64,000 nucleotides of DNA from CAMLHP01 sp035759745 (GCA_035759745.1 DASTUF010000084.1:1-64000), one strand, 5' to 3'. Shown: positions 43,375 through 53,049, numbered from the stretch's first letter. Notes: generated by a model not told the origin, from the letters alone. Numbers and translations: made by a program.

Positions 43375-44549
43375 CCCAACGCCTCTACTACACCGACGCT
43401 CGGCTGACCACGTTCGACGCCCGCGTCACCGGGCGGAGCGATGACAGCCGTCGGATCCAGCTGGATCGCACCGCCTTCTACCCCACCTCCGGCGGCCAGC
43501 CCCACGACACCGGTGTCCTCGGTGGCGCCCGGGTGATCGACGTTGTTGAAGAGGACGATGTGATCGTCCACGTGCTGGCCCAGCCAGCGCCACTTGACGG
43601 CGTCGTGACCGGCGCTGTGGACTGGCCCAGGCGCTTCGACCACATGCAGCAGCACACCGGCCAGCACCTGCTGTCGGGGCTGCTGCACGACCTGGCCCAC
43701 GCGCCCACGACCAGCGTGCACTTCGGACCCGAGTCATCCACCGTGGACGTGGCAGTCACCGGCGTCCCGGAGCGCACGCTCGAGGCCATCGAGGACCGCG
43801 CCAACGAGATCATCGCCGAGCGGAGGCCGGTCATCGTGTCGTTCGAGGAAGCGGCGACGATCGAAGGGCTGCGCAAGGCTTCCGCGCGCACCGGTACCCT
43901 TCGCATCATCACCATCCAGGACGCCGACCGGAGCGCCTGCGGCGGCACCCATGTCGCCGACACCGGCGAGATCGGTGCACTCGCGGTACGCAGAGTCGAG
44001 AAGATGAAACAGGGAGTCCGGATCGAGTTTCTCTGCGGTCATCGGGTTCTGACACGCGCTCGGCGCGATGCCGGGATCGTTGCGCAAGTAGGCACCCTGC
44101 TTTCCGCCGGGCCATCGGATATCATCGCCGGCGTCACCGCGCTCAAGGATGGCGCACGCTCTGGCGCATCCGCACTGAAGCGGCTGCAGGCCGACCTGGC
44201 GCGCGCGCACGCGCGAGAGGCCTACGCCGCGACGGCACCAGCTGCCGACGGGACCCGACTCATCTCGGCTCCAGCTGGCCTGGACCTGGACGCGCTGGTG
44301 GCGCTGGGCCAGGCGGTGTCTGAGCTCGCGGCGGCGCGCTTCGTCGGGGCACTGGATGAGCCACCGACGCTGTTCATCGCCGCCGCCACCGACGCCGGCT
44401 GGAATGCCGGCGCGCTCATCAAGGACCTCATTGCAAAGATCGGCGGCAAGGGTGGCGGCTCTCCCCGCCAGGCCCAGGCGAGCATGCCCGACGGATCGGC
44501 GCTTGCCCGCGCACTCGGCCTGCTTGTCGCTTCCATCCGTGACACGTAA
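43371..44549 (+). CDS. AlaX-type alanyl-tRNA editing protein with DHHA1 domain
   Basis: 392 residues. Residues 1-240 correspond to the editing domain of alanyl-tRNA synthetase. Zinc ligands are H95 and H99 in QHTGQHLLSG and C190 and H194 in ACGGTH. The DHHA1 domain follows (about 290-390, FIAAATDAGWNAGALIKD and IGGKGGGSPRQAQ). It removes serine or glycine mischarged on tRNA-Ala, long AlaX class. There is no aminoacylation domain, so it is not AlaRS itself. GTG start coupled to the propeller gene. Confidence 0.92.
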   Translation: MTQRLYYTDARLTTFDARVTGRSDDSRRIQLDRTAFYPTSGGQPHDTGVLGGARVIDVVEEDDVIVHVLAQPAPLDGVVTGAVDWPRRFDHMQQHTGQHLLSGLLHDLAHAPTTSVHFGPESSTVDVAVTGVPERTLEAIEDRANEIIAERRPVIVSFEEAATIEGLRKASARTGTLRIITIQDADRSACGGTHVADTGEIGALAVRRVEKMKQGVRIEFLCGHRVLTRARRDAGIVAQVGTLLSAGPSDIIAGVTALKDGARSGASALKRLQADLARAHAREAYAATAPAADGTRLISAPAGLDLDALVALGQAVSELAAARFVGALDEPPTLFIAAATDAGWNAGALIKDLIAKIGGKGGGSPRQAQASMPDGSALARALGLLVASIRDT

Positions 44550-44606
44550 CTTGTCGTAAACCTGCCCGATCAATTCAGCGTTGTTCCACCCCGTCGCGAG
44601 GCGGTC

Positions 44607-46907
44607 ATGTCACTGCATCGAGTCGCCACATGTCTCGTTGTGCTTGGCGCACTGTTTCCGGTTTGGCTGCTCGCGCAGCGACCAGCCACCGGGACCGCCC
44701 AGAATCACGACTCGCTGTATCAGTACCTCCGCCACCTGGAGCCGGACCCTGCGCAAGGCGCGACGGTGCGGAATGTGGTGCTGGATCGCGATGGCGTCCG
44801 GGTGGAGCTCGAGGAAGGCACGCTCTGGTTGGCCCAGCCGCTCGGCGATCGCACGGTGGGGGCGATGTTCACGGGTCGGGGCCGGGCTCGGATGGCACCG
44901 CCCAGCCCGGTGGAGCAGGGACAGATGAAGCTGGTGCTGGGCGACTCGACGCTCGATGCGCCGATCGACGGTGCGTTCCTGCTGTTTGCCGACTCCACCG
45001 AAAGCCAGTTGCGCAGCCTGCTCAGCTTCGGTCCCATCAATCCCACCAGCGAAGCGAAGGCCATTGCCGGCGAAGCCTTCGACTATCTCCGCCTGCGGCA
45101 GGAAGTGACGGTTGATCCGGGCGTGCTCCTCCCGCTGCTCAACGGCACCACGTCCGACCTCTTCTACGTCCACGTCGACCGGAGCCGGGGCGGACCGGTC
45201 ATCCTGGTGGTGGACCCGACTGAGCGCGAACGGGTGCAGCTTCGCACCCGCGCTCGCGGTGTGAGCGCGTTCCGCGCCACCGAAGGCGTGGCCCAGTTTG
45301 ACTCCCGGGGTGGCCCGCTCACCGGCGACCAGGCGCCGAGCGCCATCGTCGCAAAGTACGTCATCGATACGCGGATCGATCGCAGCGCGATGGGCGAGGC
45401 CCGCTTCTCGGCGCGGGCCACCATGGACATCACCTCGCCGGTGGCCGCGGGGCCGTGGGTTCCCTTCTACCTGGCGAACGAACTCGAGGTGGATTCGGCG
45501 CGTGCCGCCGATGGATCGGCCCTCGCTTTCTACAAGCACAAGGACGGCTCGATGCTGTGGCTCCGGCTGCCCACGCCGCTCGAGCCGGGCCAGACCCTGC
45601 CCGTCACTCTGCATTACCAGGGTGACCTGATCGATCGCTACGGCGACTTCTTCTTCATAAAGTCTTCCAGCGCCTGGTACCCGCGGCCGCTGGAATCACG
45701 TTCGCACGCACTTTTCGACCTCACATTTCATACTCCGTCGAACTACCGCTTTGCCAGCGTGGGGGAGCTCAAGGACTCGACGGTGACCGACCGGGTGCTC
45801 ACCACCCGCTGGGTAAGTCCCGCGCCGATGCGGAATGCCTCCTTCAACTTCGGCCTCTTCGAGGACGACTACCGGATCGATACCGAAAACGGGCCGCCCG
45901 TCACGGTGTTCTACTCCGACCGCGCCAGCCGGGAGATGGGTATCGTGTCCATCTCCAATGCCAGGGAGCGAGTGGGCCAGGATGTGAGCGAGGCACTGCG
46001 GTTCTTCACCACGATGTTCGGGCCGCTTCCCGTGAAGCACCTCTACGCTACCCAGATCCCCTATGCGCACGGAGAGGCGTTTCCCGGCCTGATCCACCTG
46101 TCCTTCATCACCTTCGCCGCCAAGGAAAGCGGACGGGGTGATTTCGACCAGTTCTTCCGGGCCCACGAGGTGGCGCACCAGTGGTTTGGTATCGGCGTGG
46201 ATTTCGCCACCTACCGCGACCAGTGGCTGAGCGAGGGCATGGCGAGTTACGCCGGCCTGTGGTACACCCAGGTGGCCCAGAAGAAGAATGAGTACTACTT
46301 CGACGAGCTGCGTCGCTGGCAGGCGGACCTCGACGTCCGCCGCAACGAGGTGGGCCCGATCGCCCTGGGTTACCGCACCGCGTCTCCCCGCGACGGCTCC
46401 GAGTACGACCTGGTGGTCTATCGAAAGGGCGCCTGGGTGGTCCACATGCTGCGAGTGCTGCTGCTGGATCTCAAGACCATGAATGACGACCGGTTCACAG
46501 CCGCCCTGCGTGATTTCTACCAGACATATCAGGGAAGCAAGGCCTCGACCGAGGACTTCCGCCGCGTCATGGAACGCCACGCTGGCGCGGACCTCGGCTG
46601 GTTCTTCGACCAGTGGCTCCGGACCACCGCGATGCCGGAGTATCGCTGGGCCTGGCGCACCGAGCCCGCGCCTGACGGCCGGCACCGGGTTTTCCTCCGG
46701 GTAGAGCAGCGAGGCGTGCCGGACGACTTCCTGGCCTACGTGCCCGTGACGATCAAGCTCGCGAACGGCGGTGAAGGGCGACTTCGGGTCAAGGTCACCG
46801 GCGCACGGACCGAAATGGAGCTGGCCCCGATGCCATCAGAGCCCGAGGACGTGGTCTTCAATGACCTGGAAGGGGTCCTGGCCAAGGTGAGCAAGGTCAG
46901 CTGGTAG
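44607..46907 (+). CDS. M1-like zinc metallopeptidase, exported
   Basis: 766 residues with a signal peptide to about 25. The first 270 residues are not typical of aminopeptidase N and form an extra N-terminal region. The M1-like portion begins around 280. HEVAH is at 520-524 and the third zinc ligand E543 follows after 18 residues. The exopeptidase GAMEN motif is not seen, so it may be an endopeptidase or a non-standard aminopeptidase. The late RRVMERHAGADLGWFFDQWLRT is characteristic. Differs clearly from the M1 lipoprotein at 104-2065. Confidence 0.88.
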   Translation: MSLHRVATCLVVLGALFPVWLLAQRPATGTAQNHDSLYQYLRHLEPDPAQGATVRNVVLDRDGVRVELEEGTLWLAQPLGDRTVGAMFTGRGRARMAPPSPVEQGQMKLVLGDSTLDAPIDGAFLLFADSTESQLRSLLSFGPINPTSEAKAIAGEAFDYLRLRQEVTVDPGVLLPLLNGTTSDLFYVHVDRSRGGPVILVVDPTERERVQLRTRARGVSAFRATEGVAQFDSRGGPLTGDQAPSAIVAKYVIDTRIDRSAMGEARFSARATMDITSPVAAGPWVPFYLANELEVDSARAADGSALAFYKHKDGSMLWLRLPTPLEPGQTLPVTLHYQGDLIDRYGDFFFIKSSSAWYPRPLESRSHALFDLTFHTPSNYRFASVGELKDSTVTDRVLTTRWVSPAPMRNASFNFGLFEDDYRIDTENGPPVTVFYSDRASREMGIVSISNARERVGQDVSEALRFFTTMFGPLPVKHLYATQIPYAHGEAFPGLIHLSFITFAAKESGRGDFDQFFRAHEVAHQWFGIGVDFATYRDQWLSEGMASYAGLWYTQVAQKKNEYYFDELRRWQADLDVRRNEVGPIALGYRTASPRDGSEYDLVVYRKGAWVVHMLRVLLLDLKTMNDDRFTAALRDFYQTYQGSKASTEDFRRVMERHAGADLGWFFDQWLRTTAMPEYRWAWRTEPAPDGRHRVFLRVEQRGVPDDFLAYVPVTIKLANGGEGRLRVKVTGARTEMELAPMPSEPEDVVFNDLEGVLAKVSKVSW

Positions 46908-46923
46908 AGGATATTTTGCGGGG

Positions 46924-47331
46924 GTGAAGACCCGACACCTCATCCTGTCAGCCTGCCTCACCCTCGCCTGTGGTGGCGGGGGAGACGGCATCGTGGCGCT
47001 CCCGGCTACGTCGGGAGAGCTCGCCAGTCGCGACGACGCCCCGCCGGTCGCGGTGAACCCCACCTCCCCGGTGGTGTACCCGGCCGCGCTCGCCCGCGAG
47101 GGCATCGAGGGCACCGTCCTGCTCCGCCTGACGGTGGATTCGACGGGTCAGGTGCTGCGCGATTCGATCGCTGTCGCCGAGTCGAGTGGCTATCCCGCCC
47201 TCGACGCTGCAGCCATCGCCGGCGCCGCCGGGCTGCGATTTGCGCCGGCGCTCCGGCGCGGTTCCCCGGTGAGCGCCTCGTTCATCCAGCCGGTGCACTT
47301 CCGGAACCCCGCCGTGCCGGAGAGGCCATGA
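46924..47331 (+). CDS. TonB C-terminal-domain lipoprotein
   Basis: 135 residues from a GTG start. Signal with lipobox TLAC near residue 16 and then a glycine-rich linker. The C-terminal 80 residues fit the energy-transducer TonB domain: NPTSPVVYPAALAREGIEGTVLLRLTVDS followed by VAESSGYPALDAAA. There is no proline-rich periplasm-spanning region or N-terminal helix for ExbBD, so it is not a full TonB. Overlaps cystathionine beta-synthase by 4 bases, a surprising partner. Confidence 0.75.
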   Translation: MKTRHLILSACLTLACGGGGDGIVALPATSGELASRDDAPPVAVNPTSPVVYPAALAREGIEGTVLLRLTVDSTGQVLRDSIAVAESSGYPALDAAAIAGAAGLRFAPALRRGSPVSASFIQPVHFRNPAVPERP

Positions 47332-48713
47332 CTCCCCCGCATTCCCGTCCCTACGACAACGTCCTCGATACCGTCGGCTGGACCCCGCTGATCCGGCTGT
47401 CCCGGGTCGGCGCCGGGATCCGCACCCCGGTGTATGGCAAGGCGGAGTACGCCAATCCGGGCGGCTCGGTGAAGGACCGCATCGGCCTCGCCATCATCGA
47501 GGCCGCCGAGCGGGCGGGCGAACTCAAGCCCGGCGGCACCGTGGTCGAGGGCACCAGCGGCAACACCGGCGTCGGGCTCGCCATGGCGGCCGCGCTCAAG
47601 GGCTATCGCTGCATTTTCACCATGCCCGACAAGATGTCGCAGGAGAAGGTCCGGCTGCTCAAGGCCTACGGTGCCGAAGTGGTCGTGACGCCCACCGCGG
47701 TGCCGGCGGATCACCCCGACAACTACGTGATGAAGGCCAAGCACATAGTCCACGATACGCCGGGCGCCGTGCTGGCCAATCAGTTCTACAACCAGGTCAA
47801 CCCGGAAGCACACTATGCCACCACCGGCCCGGAGATCTGGGAGCAGACCGAAGGCAAGGTGACCCATCTGGTAGCGGGCGCCGGCACCGGCGGGACCATC
47901 AGCGGCGCGGGAAAGTTCCTCAAGGAGAAGAATCCGAAGATCCGGGTCATCGCCGGCGACCCGGTCGGATCGCTCTACAGCGGCTACGCTGCGACCAGGA
48001 CGATGGGCGAGGGCCACCCCTACAAGGTGGAAGGCATCGGCGGCGACAAGATCCCCACCACGGTCTGGTTCGACGTGATCGACGAATGGCGCCAGCTGCC
48101 CGACAAGGCCTCGATGAGCATGGCCCGGCGGATCGCCCGTGAGGAGGGCATCCTGGTCGGCGGATCTGCCGGGCTCAATGTCCACCTCGCGCTGGACGTG
48201 GCGCGCGAAGCGGATGATCCGGCAGCGTGCGTCGTCACCATCCTGTGCGACACCGGCGAGCGCTACCTGTCGAAGTTGTTCAACGATGCGTGGATGGAAG
48301 AAAACCAGATGCTGGATCGCGCCCCGGTCACGGTGGAGCAGCTCCTCGCCGAGCGCGATGGCGGCGCACCCGAACTGGTGAGCGTGGCGCCGGCGGCGGC
48401 AGTGCGCCAGGCGCTCAACCTGATGAGTTCATGGGGCGTGAGCCAGATTCCCGTCATCGACAACGGGACGTCCGTGGGGGGACTCATCGAAGGCCAGCTC
48501 ATGGCCCGCGCGCTGGCACAGCCCGCCATGCTGGACCGCCCGGTGCGCGAGGTGATGGAAGCGCCCTTCCCCGAAGTCGACGCCGCATTCCCGGTGGACC
48601 GGCTGGCACCGGCGCTCACCCGCGAGAGCCCGGCTGCGTTGGTGACCCGCGACGGCAAGGTGATCGGGATTGTCAGTCGGTATGATCTATTGAAAAGGCT
48701 CATTGGAGCCTGA
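47328..48713 (+). CDS. cbs: Cystathionine beta-synthase (PLP enzyme with CBS pair)
   Basis: 461 residues. The PLP fold-type II core has the Schiff-base lysine K49 in NPGGSVKDRI and the phosphate loop GTSGNTGVGLA. The GAGTGGTISG loop is present. Two C-terminal CBS domains (about 345-461, for example SWGVSQIPVIDNG and RESPAALVTRDGKVIGIVS) bind SAM or adenosine nucleotides in relatives. It condenses homocysteine with serine and links to ahcY (3151-4629). Without the CBS pair it could be confused with cysteine synthase. Confidence 0.92.
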   Translation: MTPPHSRPYDNVLDTVGWTPLIRLSRVGAGIRTPVYGKAEYANPGGSVKDRIGLAIIEAAERAGELKPGGTVVEGTSGNTGVGLAMAAALKGYRCIFTMPDKMSQEKVRLLKAYGAEVVVTPTAVPADHPDNYVMKAKHIVHDTPGAVLANQFYNQVNPEAHYATTGPEIWEQTEGKVTHLVAGAGTGGTISGAGKFLKEKNPKIRVIAGDPVGSLYSGYAATRTMGEGHPYKVEGIGGDKIPTTVWFDVIDEWRQLPDKASMSMARRIAREEGILVGGSAGLNVHLALDVAREADDPAACVVTILCDTGERYLSKLFNDAWMEENQMLDRAPVTVEQLLAERDGGAPELVSVAPAAAVRQALNLMSSWGVSQIPVIDNGTSVGGLIEGQLMARALAQPAMLDRPVREVMEAPFPEVDAAFPVDRLAPALTRESPAALVTRDGKVIGIVSRYDLLKRLIGA

Positions 48714-48771
48714 GGCGTGAGGCGTGGGGAAATACCTCACGCCCCACGCCCTACGCCCCACGCCCCACACC
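48711..48771. repeat. Word-repeat hairpin (word GGCGTGAGGCGTGGGG)
   Basis: The left arm (48711-48730) begins in the cbs stop codon and the right arm (48734-48771) is CTCACGCCCCACGCCC-type. It separates cbs from ddl and no Shine-Dalgarno lies between its end and the ddl ATG at 48779. Same word family as 4627-4694 and 24664-24737. Confidence 0.72.
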
Positions 48772-48778
48772 AACTTCA

Positions 48779-49780
48779 ATGCGCATAACTCTGCTCACCG
48801 GCGGCACCTCCTCCGAACGCGATGTCGCGCTTGCCTCGGGCCACCAGATCCTCGGCGCGCTCCGGAGCCGGGGGCATCAGGTCGAGGTCATCGACACCGC
48901 CCTGGGCTACGTGGCGAGCGAGGATGAGGAGCGACTGCTGGCGGGGGCGGTGCGGGCCGAGCCTCCCTCGATCGAGAAACTCCGGGCGCTCGAGCGAGGG
49001 CTCCTGCTCAAGGGCCTCGGCGAACTGCGCGCGGTCAAGGAAGCCGACGTGCTGTTCCTGGCGTTGCACGGCGGCAGCGGTGAGGACGGCACGCTGCAGA
49101 CTTTGCTGGAAATGGTGGACGTGCCCTACACCGGGAGCGGCCGGCTGGGCAGCGCCATGGCCATGGACAAGGACATTTCCAAGCGCCTGTTCCTGCAGGC
49201 AGGCGTGCCCACGGCCGGCTGGTATATGGCCCCGGTGCCGCTGGCCCGGGTGGAGCGCGAGTTTGGCTGGCCAGTCGTGGTAAAGCCCTCGAAACAGGGA
49301 TCCACCGTCGGGCTGACCATCGTGAAAGCGGCGGACCAGTTCGAGGCGGCTGTCGCGCTGGCAGGACAATTCGATGACGAAGTGATGGTGGAGCAGTTTG
49401 TGCCGGGCCGGGAGCTGACCGTGGGGATCCTGGAGGGCAAGGCGCTGGCCGTGGGTGAAATCATCCCCCGGCACGAAACTTTCGACTATGAATGCAAGTA
49501 CACCCCGGGCATGTCGGAGGAGATCTTCCCCGCCGACCTCCCCGAGGAGGTCGCGAGAGAGTGCGGCCGACTGGGCGTCCTCGCCCACGAGGCCCTCAAA
49601 CTGGGGGGCTATTCCCGGGTGGATTTTCGCTTGACACCCGACGGGAAGCTCTTCTGTTTAGAGGTGAATACCCTGCCCGGCATGACGGCGACCAGCTTGC
49701 TGCCCCAGTCCGCCGCGGCCGTCGGGATCACCTTTCCCGAGCTCTGCGAACAGATATGCCGCATCGCGCAGCGGGCGTGA
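48779..49780 (+). CDS. ddl: D-alanine--D-alanine ligase
   Basis: 333 residues of the ATP-grasp fold. N-terminal ITLLTGGTSSERDVALASG, the LHGGSGEDGT binding stretch, then AMDKDISKRLFLQAGVPTA, VVKPSKQGSTVGLTIV, and the metal site RVDFRLTPDGKLFCLEVNTLPGMT. Makes the D-Ala-D-Ala terminus of peptidoglycan. The start is the first ATG, without a Shine-Dalgarno because the repeat element abuts it. Downstream is a rhomboid protease. Confidence 0.96.
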   Translation: MRITLLTGGTSSERDVALASGHQILGALRSRGHQVEVIDTALGYVASEDEERLLAGAVRAEPPSIEKLRALERGLLLKGLGELRAVKEADVLFLALHGGSGEDGTLQTLLEMVDVPYTGSGRLGSAMAMDKDISKRLFLQAGVPTAGWYMAPVPLARVEREFGWPVVVKPSKQGSTVGLTIVKAADQFEAAVALAGQFDDEVMVEQFVPGRELTVGILEGKALAVGEIIPRHETFDYECKYTPGMSEEIFPADLPEEVARECGRLGVLAHEALKLGGYSRVDFRLTPDGKLFCLEVNTLPGMTATSLLPQSAAAVGITFPELCEQICRIAQRA

Positions 49781-49825
49781 TCGGATTGACTGCCGGCGGT
49801 GTGGCCGGCCAGGAGTGACCACCGG

Positions 49826-50665
49826 ATGAGCTATCTGCCAGTGCCACGTGTGACGCCCTGGGTGGGCCGGCTCATCGCAGCCAATGCGGTGGTGCTGCTC
49901 CTCCTGGAGACGCTCTTCACGTCGCCTGAACTCCGGTCCGCCCTGGCCTTCAATCCCGGCGCCGTGCTCACCCGGCCGTGGACCTTCGTGTCGTACATGT
50001 TCGTTCACGGCGGCCTGCTCCACCTGCTCTTCAATTCCATCGGCCTCTTCGTGTTTGGCGGGCCAGTCGAGCAGCGGCTGGGGTCGCGCAACTTTCTCCT
50101 TTTCTATCTCTACTGCGGCATCGGCGCGGCCATTTTCTGCTGGCTCCTGAGCCTTGCCACCCCGATCACGCCTTTCATCGGCGCCTCCGGTTCGGTGCTG
50201 GGCCTTGCGGTCGCGTTTGCGCTCTTCTGGCCCGACGCCAGGCTCATCGTCTTCCCGATTCCGGTGCCGATCACCGCCAGGACACTGGTCATCGCCCTGG
50301 TCGCACTGGACTTGTTCTTCGCACTGCTGTCACGGCAGGACAATATTGCCCATCTGGCGCATGTCGGCGGTGCGCTCGCGGGATTCCTCTACTTCCGGCT
50401 GCAGGGCTTTGCTCCGGCGCGCGTACCCCAGCGGCGGGCGCCCGAGCGGCTGGTGCGCACCGCCCGCGTTCCACGGGAGACCGCGGCACGGCGGAGGCCC
50501 TCGCCAGCACCGGAGGCGAGCAAGCGCGTGCACCAGGACGCCCGTGATGGCGCCAACGCGGAGATGGATCGGCTACTCGACAAGATCAGCGCCAGTGGAA
50601 TGGCGAGCCTCACACCCACCGAGCGCAGGTTTCTCGACGAATTCGCGCGTCGCGGAAAGTCGTAG
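49826..50665 (+). CDS. Rhomboid-family intramembrane serine protease
   Basis: 279 residues with AGGAG upstream of the ATG at 49826. Six hydrophobic segments lie between 10 and 195. The HxxxN pair is H66/N70 (HLLFNSIGLF), the catalytic serine is S121 in FIGASGSVLG and the catalytic histidine probably H179 in HVGGALAG. The C-terminus is a basic linker followed by a helical domain (MDRLLDKISASGMASLTPTERRFLDEF), as in DUF6576-tailed rhomboids. Cleaves within the inner membrane. Substrate unknown. Confidence 0.92.
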   Translation: MSYLPVPRVTPWVGRLIAANAVVLLLLETLFTSPELRSALAFNPGAVLTRPWTFVSYMFVHGGLLHLLFNSIGLFVFGGPVEQRLGSRNFLLFYLYCGIGAAIFCWLLSLATPITPFIGASGSVLGLAVAFALFWPDARLIVFPIPVPITARTLVIALVALDLFFALLSRQDNIAHLAHVGGALAGFLYFRLQGFAPARVPQRRAPERLVRTARVPRETAARRRPSPAPEASKRVHQDARDGANAEMDRLLDKISASGMASLTPTERRFLDEFARRGKS

Positions 50666-50713
50666 CGGCCGCGCTACTCTTGCACCGTTGGCACGCGCTC
50701 CATATCATGTCGC

Positions 50714-51658
50714 GTGCTCATCGATCTGGTTCCCGAATTTCTCTCCGTAACCAACGCCGCCGATCCTGAGCGCGCCTACGCGCGCTATCGCGACGAGCAT
50801 CGCGCCGTTCTCGACGCCTACTGGCGCAACTACGTCCTCGATCCCGATACGTCCCAGGCGGAAGAGGTGGTTCGGGCAGCGCTGAGCGCCGACCGCACCG
50901 ATCTCCGCGCCGTCGTGGCCGGGCTCAACCTGCCGCAGCTGGTCGAGGAGACCATCGCACGCGCCACCGACGTGCTCGGCATCGACCAGCCGACCGACGT
51001 GTACCTGATGGTGGGAATGGGTGCCGCCAACGCCGGCGAGCTGGTAATCAACGGCCGCGGCGCCGCCTTCATCTGCATCGAGCACTTCACCGGCCGGCCC
51101 AACCCCCAGAGCTACGGCATGGGGCTCTCGCCCGAGCGAATTCCCCTCTGGGTGGCGCACGAATTGGCGCACACGGTGCGGTACACGTCGCCTGACAGCC
51201 GGAGCGAGATGCACCGGCTGGTGGCGGAGAACGCCGGCTACTACGACTTCTGGCTCACCGGAAGCCGCGCGACGCTGCGCGAACTGATGGTCAATGAAGG
51301 GCTCGCCGTGCACGCCTCCCAGGCGGTCGTGCCCGGATGCCGCGAAGCTGACTACTTCGGCTATCCACGCCGCCAGTACCAGCGCCTCCGCGAGATGGAG
51401 TCGTTCCTTCGCCGGTCCACCGAGCACGAACTCGAGCTGGCCGGCCTGGGTCTTCGGCTGCGCTACCTGACCGGAGGGATGAGTCCCGCTGCCCGGCTGG
51501 TGCAGGGACGGGTCCTGCCCGAACGGGGCGGCTACTACCTCGGCTGGAGGATGGCGGACCCGATGGTCAGCGCACGCGGAATCCGCGAAGCACTCAGGGC
51601 CTCTGCGCAGGACGTCTGCGCCTGGGAGTCGCGATCCCGCGAGATGGCCGCAGGGTAA
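50714..51658 (+). CDS. DUF2268-type putative zinc protease
   Basis: 314 residues from a GTG start. The zinc-binding HELAH lies in LWVAHELAHTVRYTS and a second conserved acidic motif is NEGLAVHAS, consistent with the DUF2268 putative metallopeptidase family. No signal peptide, so probably cytosolic. The rest is helical. It stands between the rhomboid gene and convergent mnmE, with no adjacent functional partner. Confidence 0.8.
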   Translation: MLIDLVPEFLSVTNAADPERAYARYRDEHRAVLDAYWRNYVLDPDTSQAEEVVRAALSADRTDLRAVVAGLNLPQLVEETIARATDVLGIDQPTDVYLMVGMGAANAGELVINGRGAAFICIEHFTGRPNPQSYGMGLSPERIPLWVAHELAHTVRYTSPDSRSEMHRLVAENAGYYDFWLTGSRATLRELMVNEGLAVHASQAVVPGCREADYFGYPRRQYQRLREMESFLRRSTEHELELAGLGLRLRYLTGGMSPAARLVQGRVLPERGGYYLGWRMADPMVSARGIREALRASAQDVCAWESRSREMAAG

Positions 51659-51686
51659 TCCACCGTCGGTCGGCTGCCGCCGACGG

Positions 51687-53039
51687 CTATTTGCCGACGC
51701 AGAACTCGCTGAACACCCGTCCCAGCACCTCCTCGACATCCACCACCCCGATCAGCTCATCCAGCGCCAGCACGGCCTGCCGGACGTGATGGGCGCACAG
51801 CACCGCGTCGCCGAGTGGCGCCGCGAGTTGAGCGCGGGCCACACCCAGCTCGCCGCGTGCACGTTCCAGCGCCACCCGGTGGCGGGTGCGCGTGAGCATC
51901 GGCTCCAGATCCGCCAGCTGCACCCGGTCACCGAAGAGTCTGTCGGCGATCGTGCGCCGGAGGTCCGCCAATCCTTGCCCCGTCACTACCGATACTCCAT
52001 CTGACCGACCGGTCAGATCCGCCTTGGTATGGACAATGAGTTCAGAGTTGAGAGTTGAGAGCTGAGAGTTGAGATCCTTGGTCGGGACGAGGGTGGTCAC
52101 TCTCAACTCTTGACTCTCAACTCTCGACTCGTCCGCACACACTAGCACTAAATCCGCACTATCCAGCCACCGTCGACTCACTGCGACACCCAGAGCCTCG
52201 ATTCGGTCACTGGTGTCGCGAATGCCGGCCGTATCGACCAGCCGGACCGGCCAGCCGAGGAAGGTAACGTGCGCCTCGATCGCGTCCCTGGTGGTGCCAG
52301 GAACTTCGGTGACTATGGCTCGCTCGGAGCCCAGCAGCGCATTGAAGAGCGAGGACTTGCCCGCGTTTGGCCGACCGGCCAGTACGACAAGGGCGCCCTC
52401 GCGGAGCCGAGTTCCTTCCGGCGCGGTGGACAGTAATGTGTCAATTCTGGCGCAGGTCTGGTCCAGCTGACTCTGGAGCCTGTCGGGCGCGATGGGCCCG
52501 TCGTCTTCGCCGGGGAAATCGATCTCGTAGCTGAGAAGGCCGAGCAGGTCGAGGAGCGAGCTGCGGAGTTCGAGGATGCGGCGGGAAAGGTTGCCGTCGA
52601 GCTGGGCCAGCGCTGCGCGCGCCTGGGCCGGAGCGGTCGCATCGATCAGGTCACCCACCGCCTCGGCCTGGACCAGGTCCATGCGGCCGTTGAGCACCGC
52701 ACGGCGGGTGAACTCTCCAGCGGCGGCCTGGCGGGCACCGGCGGCGATGAGCGCGGCCAGCAGTCGTTCCGGAGCCACCAGACCGCCGTGGCAGGAGAAC
52801 TCGACGGTGTCCTCTCCGGAGTAGCTGGCCGGTGCGGGAAAGACGGTGTACAGCCCGCGGTCGATGGGCCGGTCGCCCGAATCGTGAAAGGTCGCGAGCT
52901 GGGCGACCCGAGGTTCGGCCCGGAATCCCTGCACTATTTTCGCCGCGATCTCGAATGCTCCGGGGCCCGCCAGCCGCACGATCGCCAGCGCCGAGCGGCC
53001 CGGCGGTGTGGCGAGCGCGACTATCGCGTCCCCGAACAT
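51687..53039 (-). CDS. mnmE: tRNA modification GTPase MnmE, with an in-frame repeat insertion
   Basis: 450 residues. With MnmG it makes the 5-carboxymethylaminomethyl group on U34 of tRNAs. The folate-binding N-terminal domain, G1 (GRPNAGKSS, 222-230), G2 (GTTRDAI), G3 (DTAGI, 269-273), G4 (TKAD, 338-341) and the C-terminal FCVGK with its catalytic cysteine are all present. Between the strand LVLVCADE and G4, about 30 residues (about 304-333) are encoded by a GAGTTGAGA-type word-repeat hairpin on the DNA. In other MnmE proteins this stretch is ordinary sequence. The frame is intact. Downstream of yidC by 10 bases. Confidence 0.97.
   Translation of the reverse strand: MFGDAIVALATPPGRSALAIVRLAGPGAFEIAAKIVQGFRAEPRVAQLATFHDSGDRPIDRGLYTVFPAPASYSGEDTVEFSCHGGLVAPERLLAALIAAGARQAAAGEFTRRAVLNGRMDLVQAEAVGDLIDATAPAQARAALAQLDGNLSRRILELRSSLLDLLGLLSYEIDFPGEDDGPIAPDRLQSQLDQTCARIDTLLSTAPEGTRLREGALVVLAGRPNAGKSSLFNALLGSERAIVTEVPGTTRDAIEAHVTFLGWPVRLVDTAGIRDTSDRIEALGVAVSRRWLDSADLVLVCADESRVESQELRVTTLVPTKDLNSQLSTLNSELIVHTKADLTGRSDGVSVVTGQGLADLRRTIADRLFGDRVQLADLEPMLTRTRHRVALERARGELGVARAQLAAPLGDAVLCAHHVRQAVLALDELIGVVDVEEVLGRVFSEFCVGK
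52037..52130. repeat. Word-repeat hairpin (word GAGTTGAGA) inside the mnmE coding sequence
   Basis: The left arm (52037-52074) is GAGTTGAGAGTTGAGAG-type and the right arm (52100-52130) CTCAACTCTTGACTCTCAAC-type. It is 94 bases inside an essential-type gene and keeps the reading frame, giving SRVESQELRVTTL and DLNSQLSTLNSE in MnmE. The closest relative in the window is the intergenic element 10041-10109. Confidence 0.75.
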
Positions 53040-53049
53040 GGGTCCCCGG

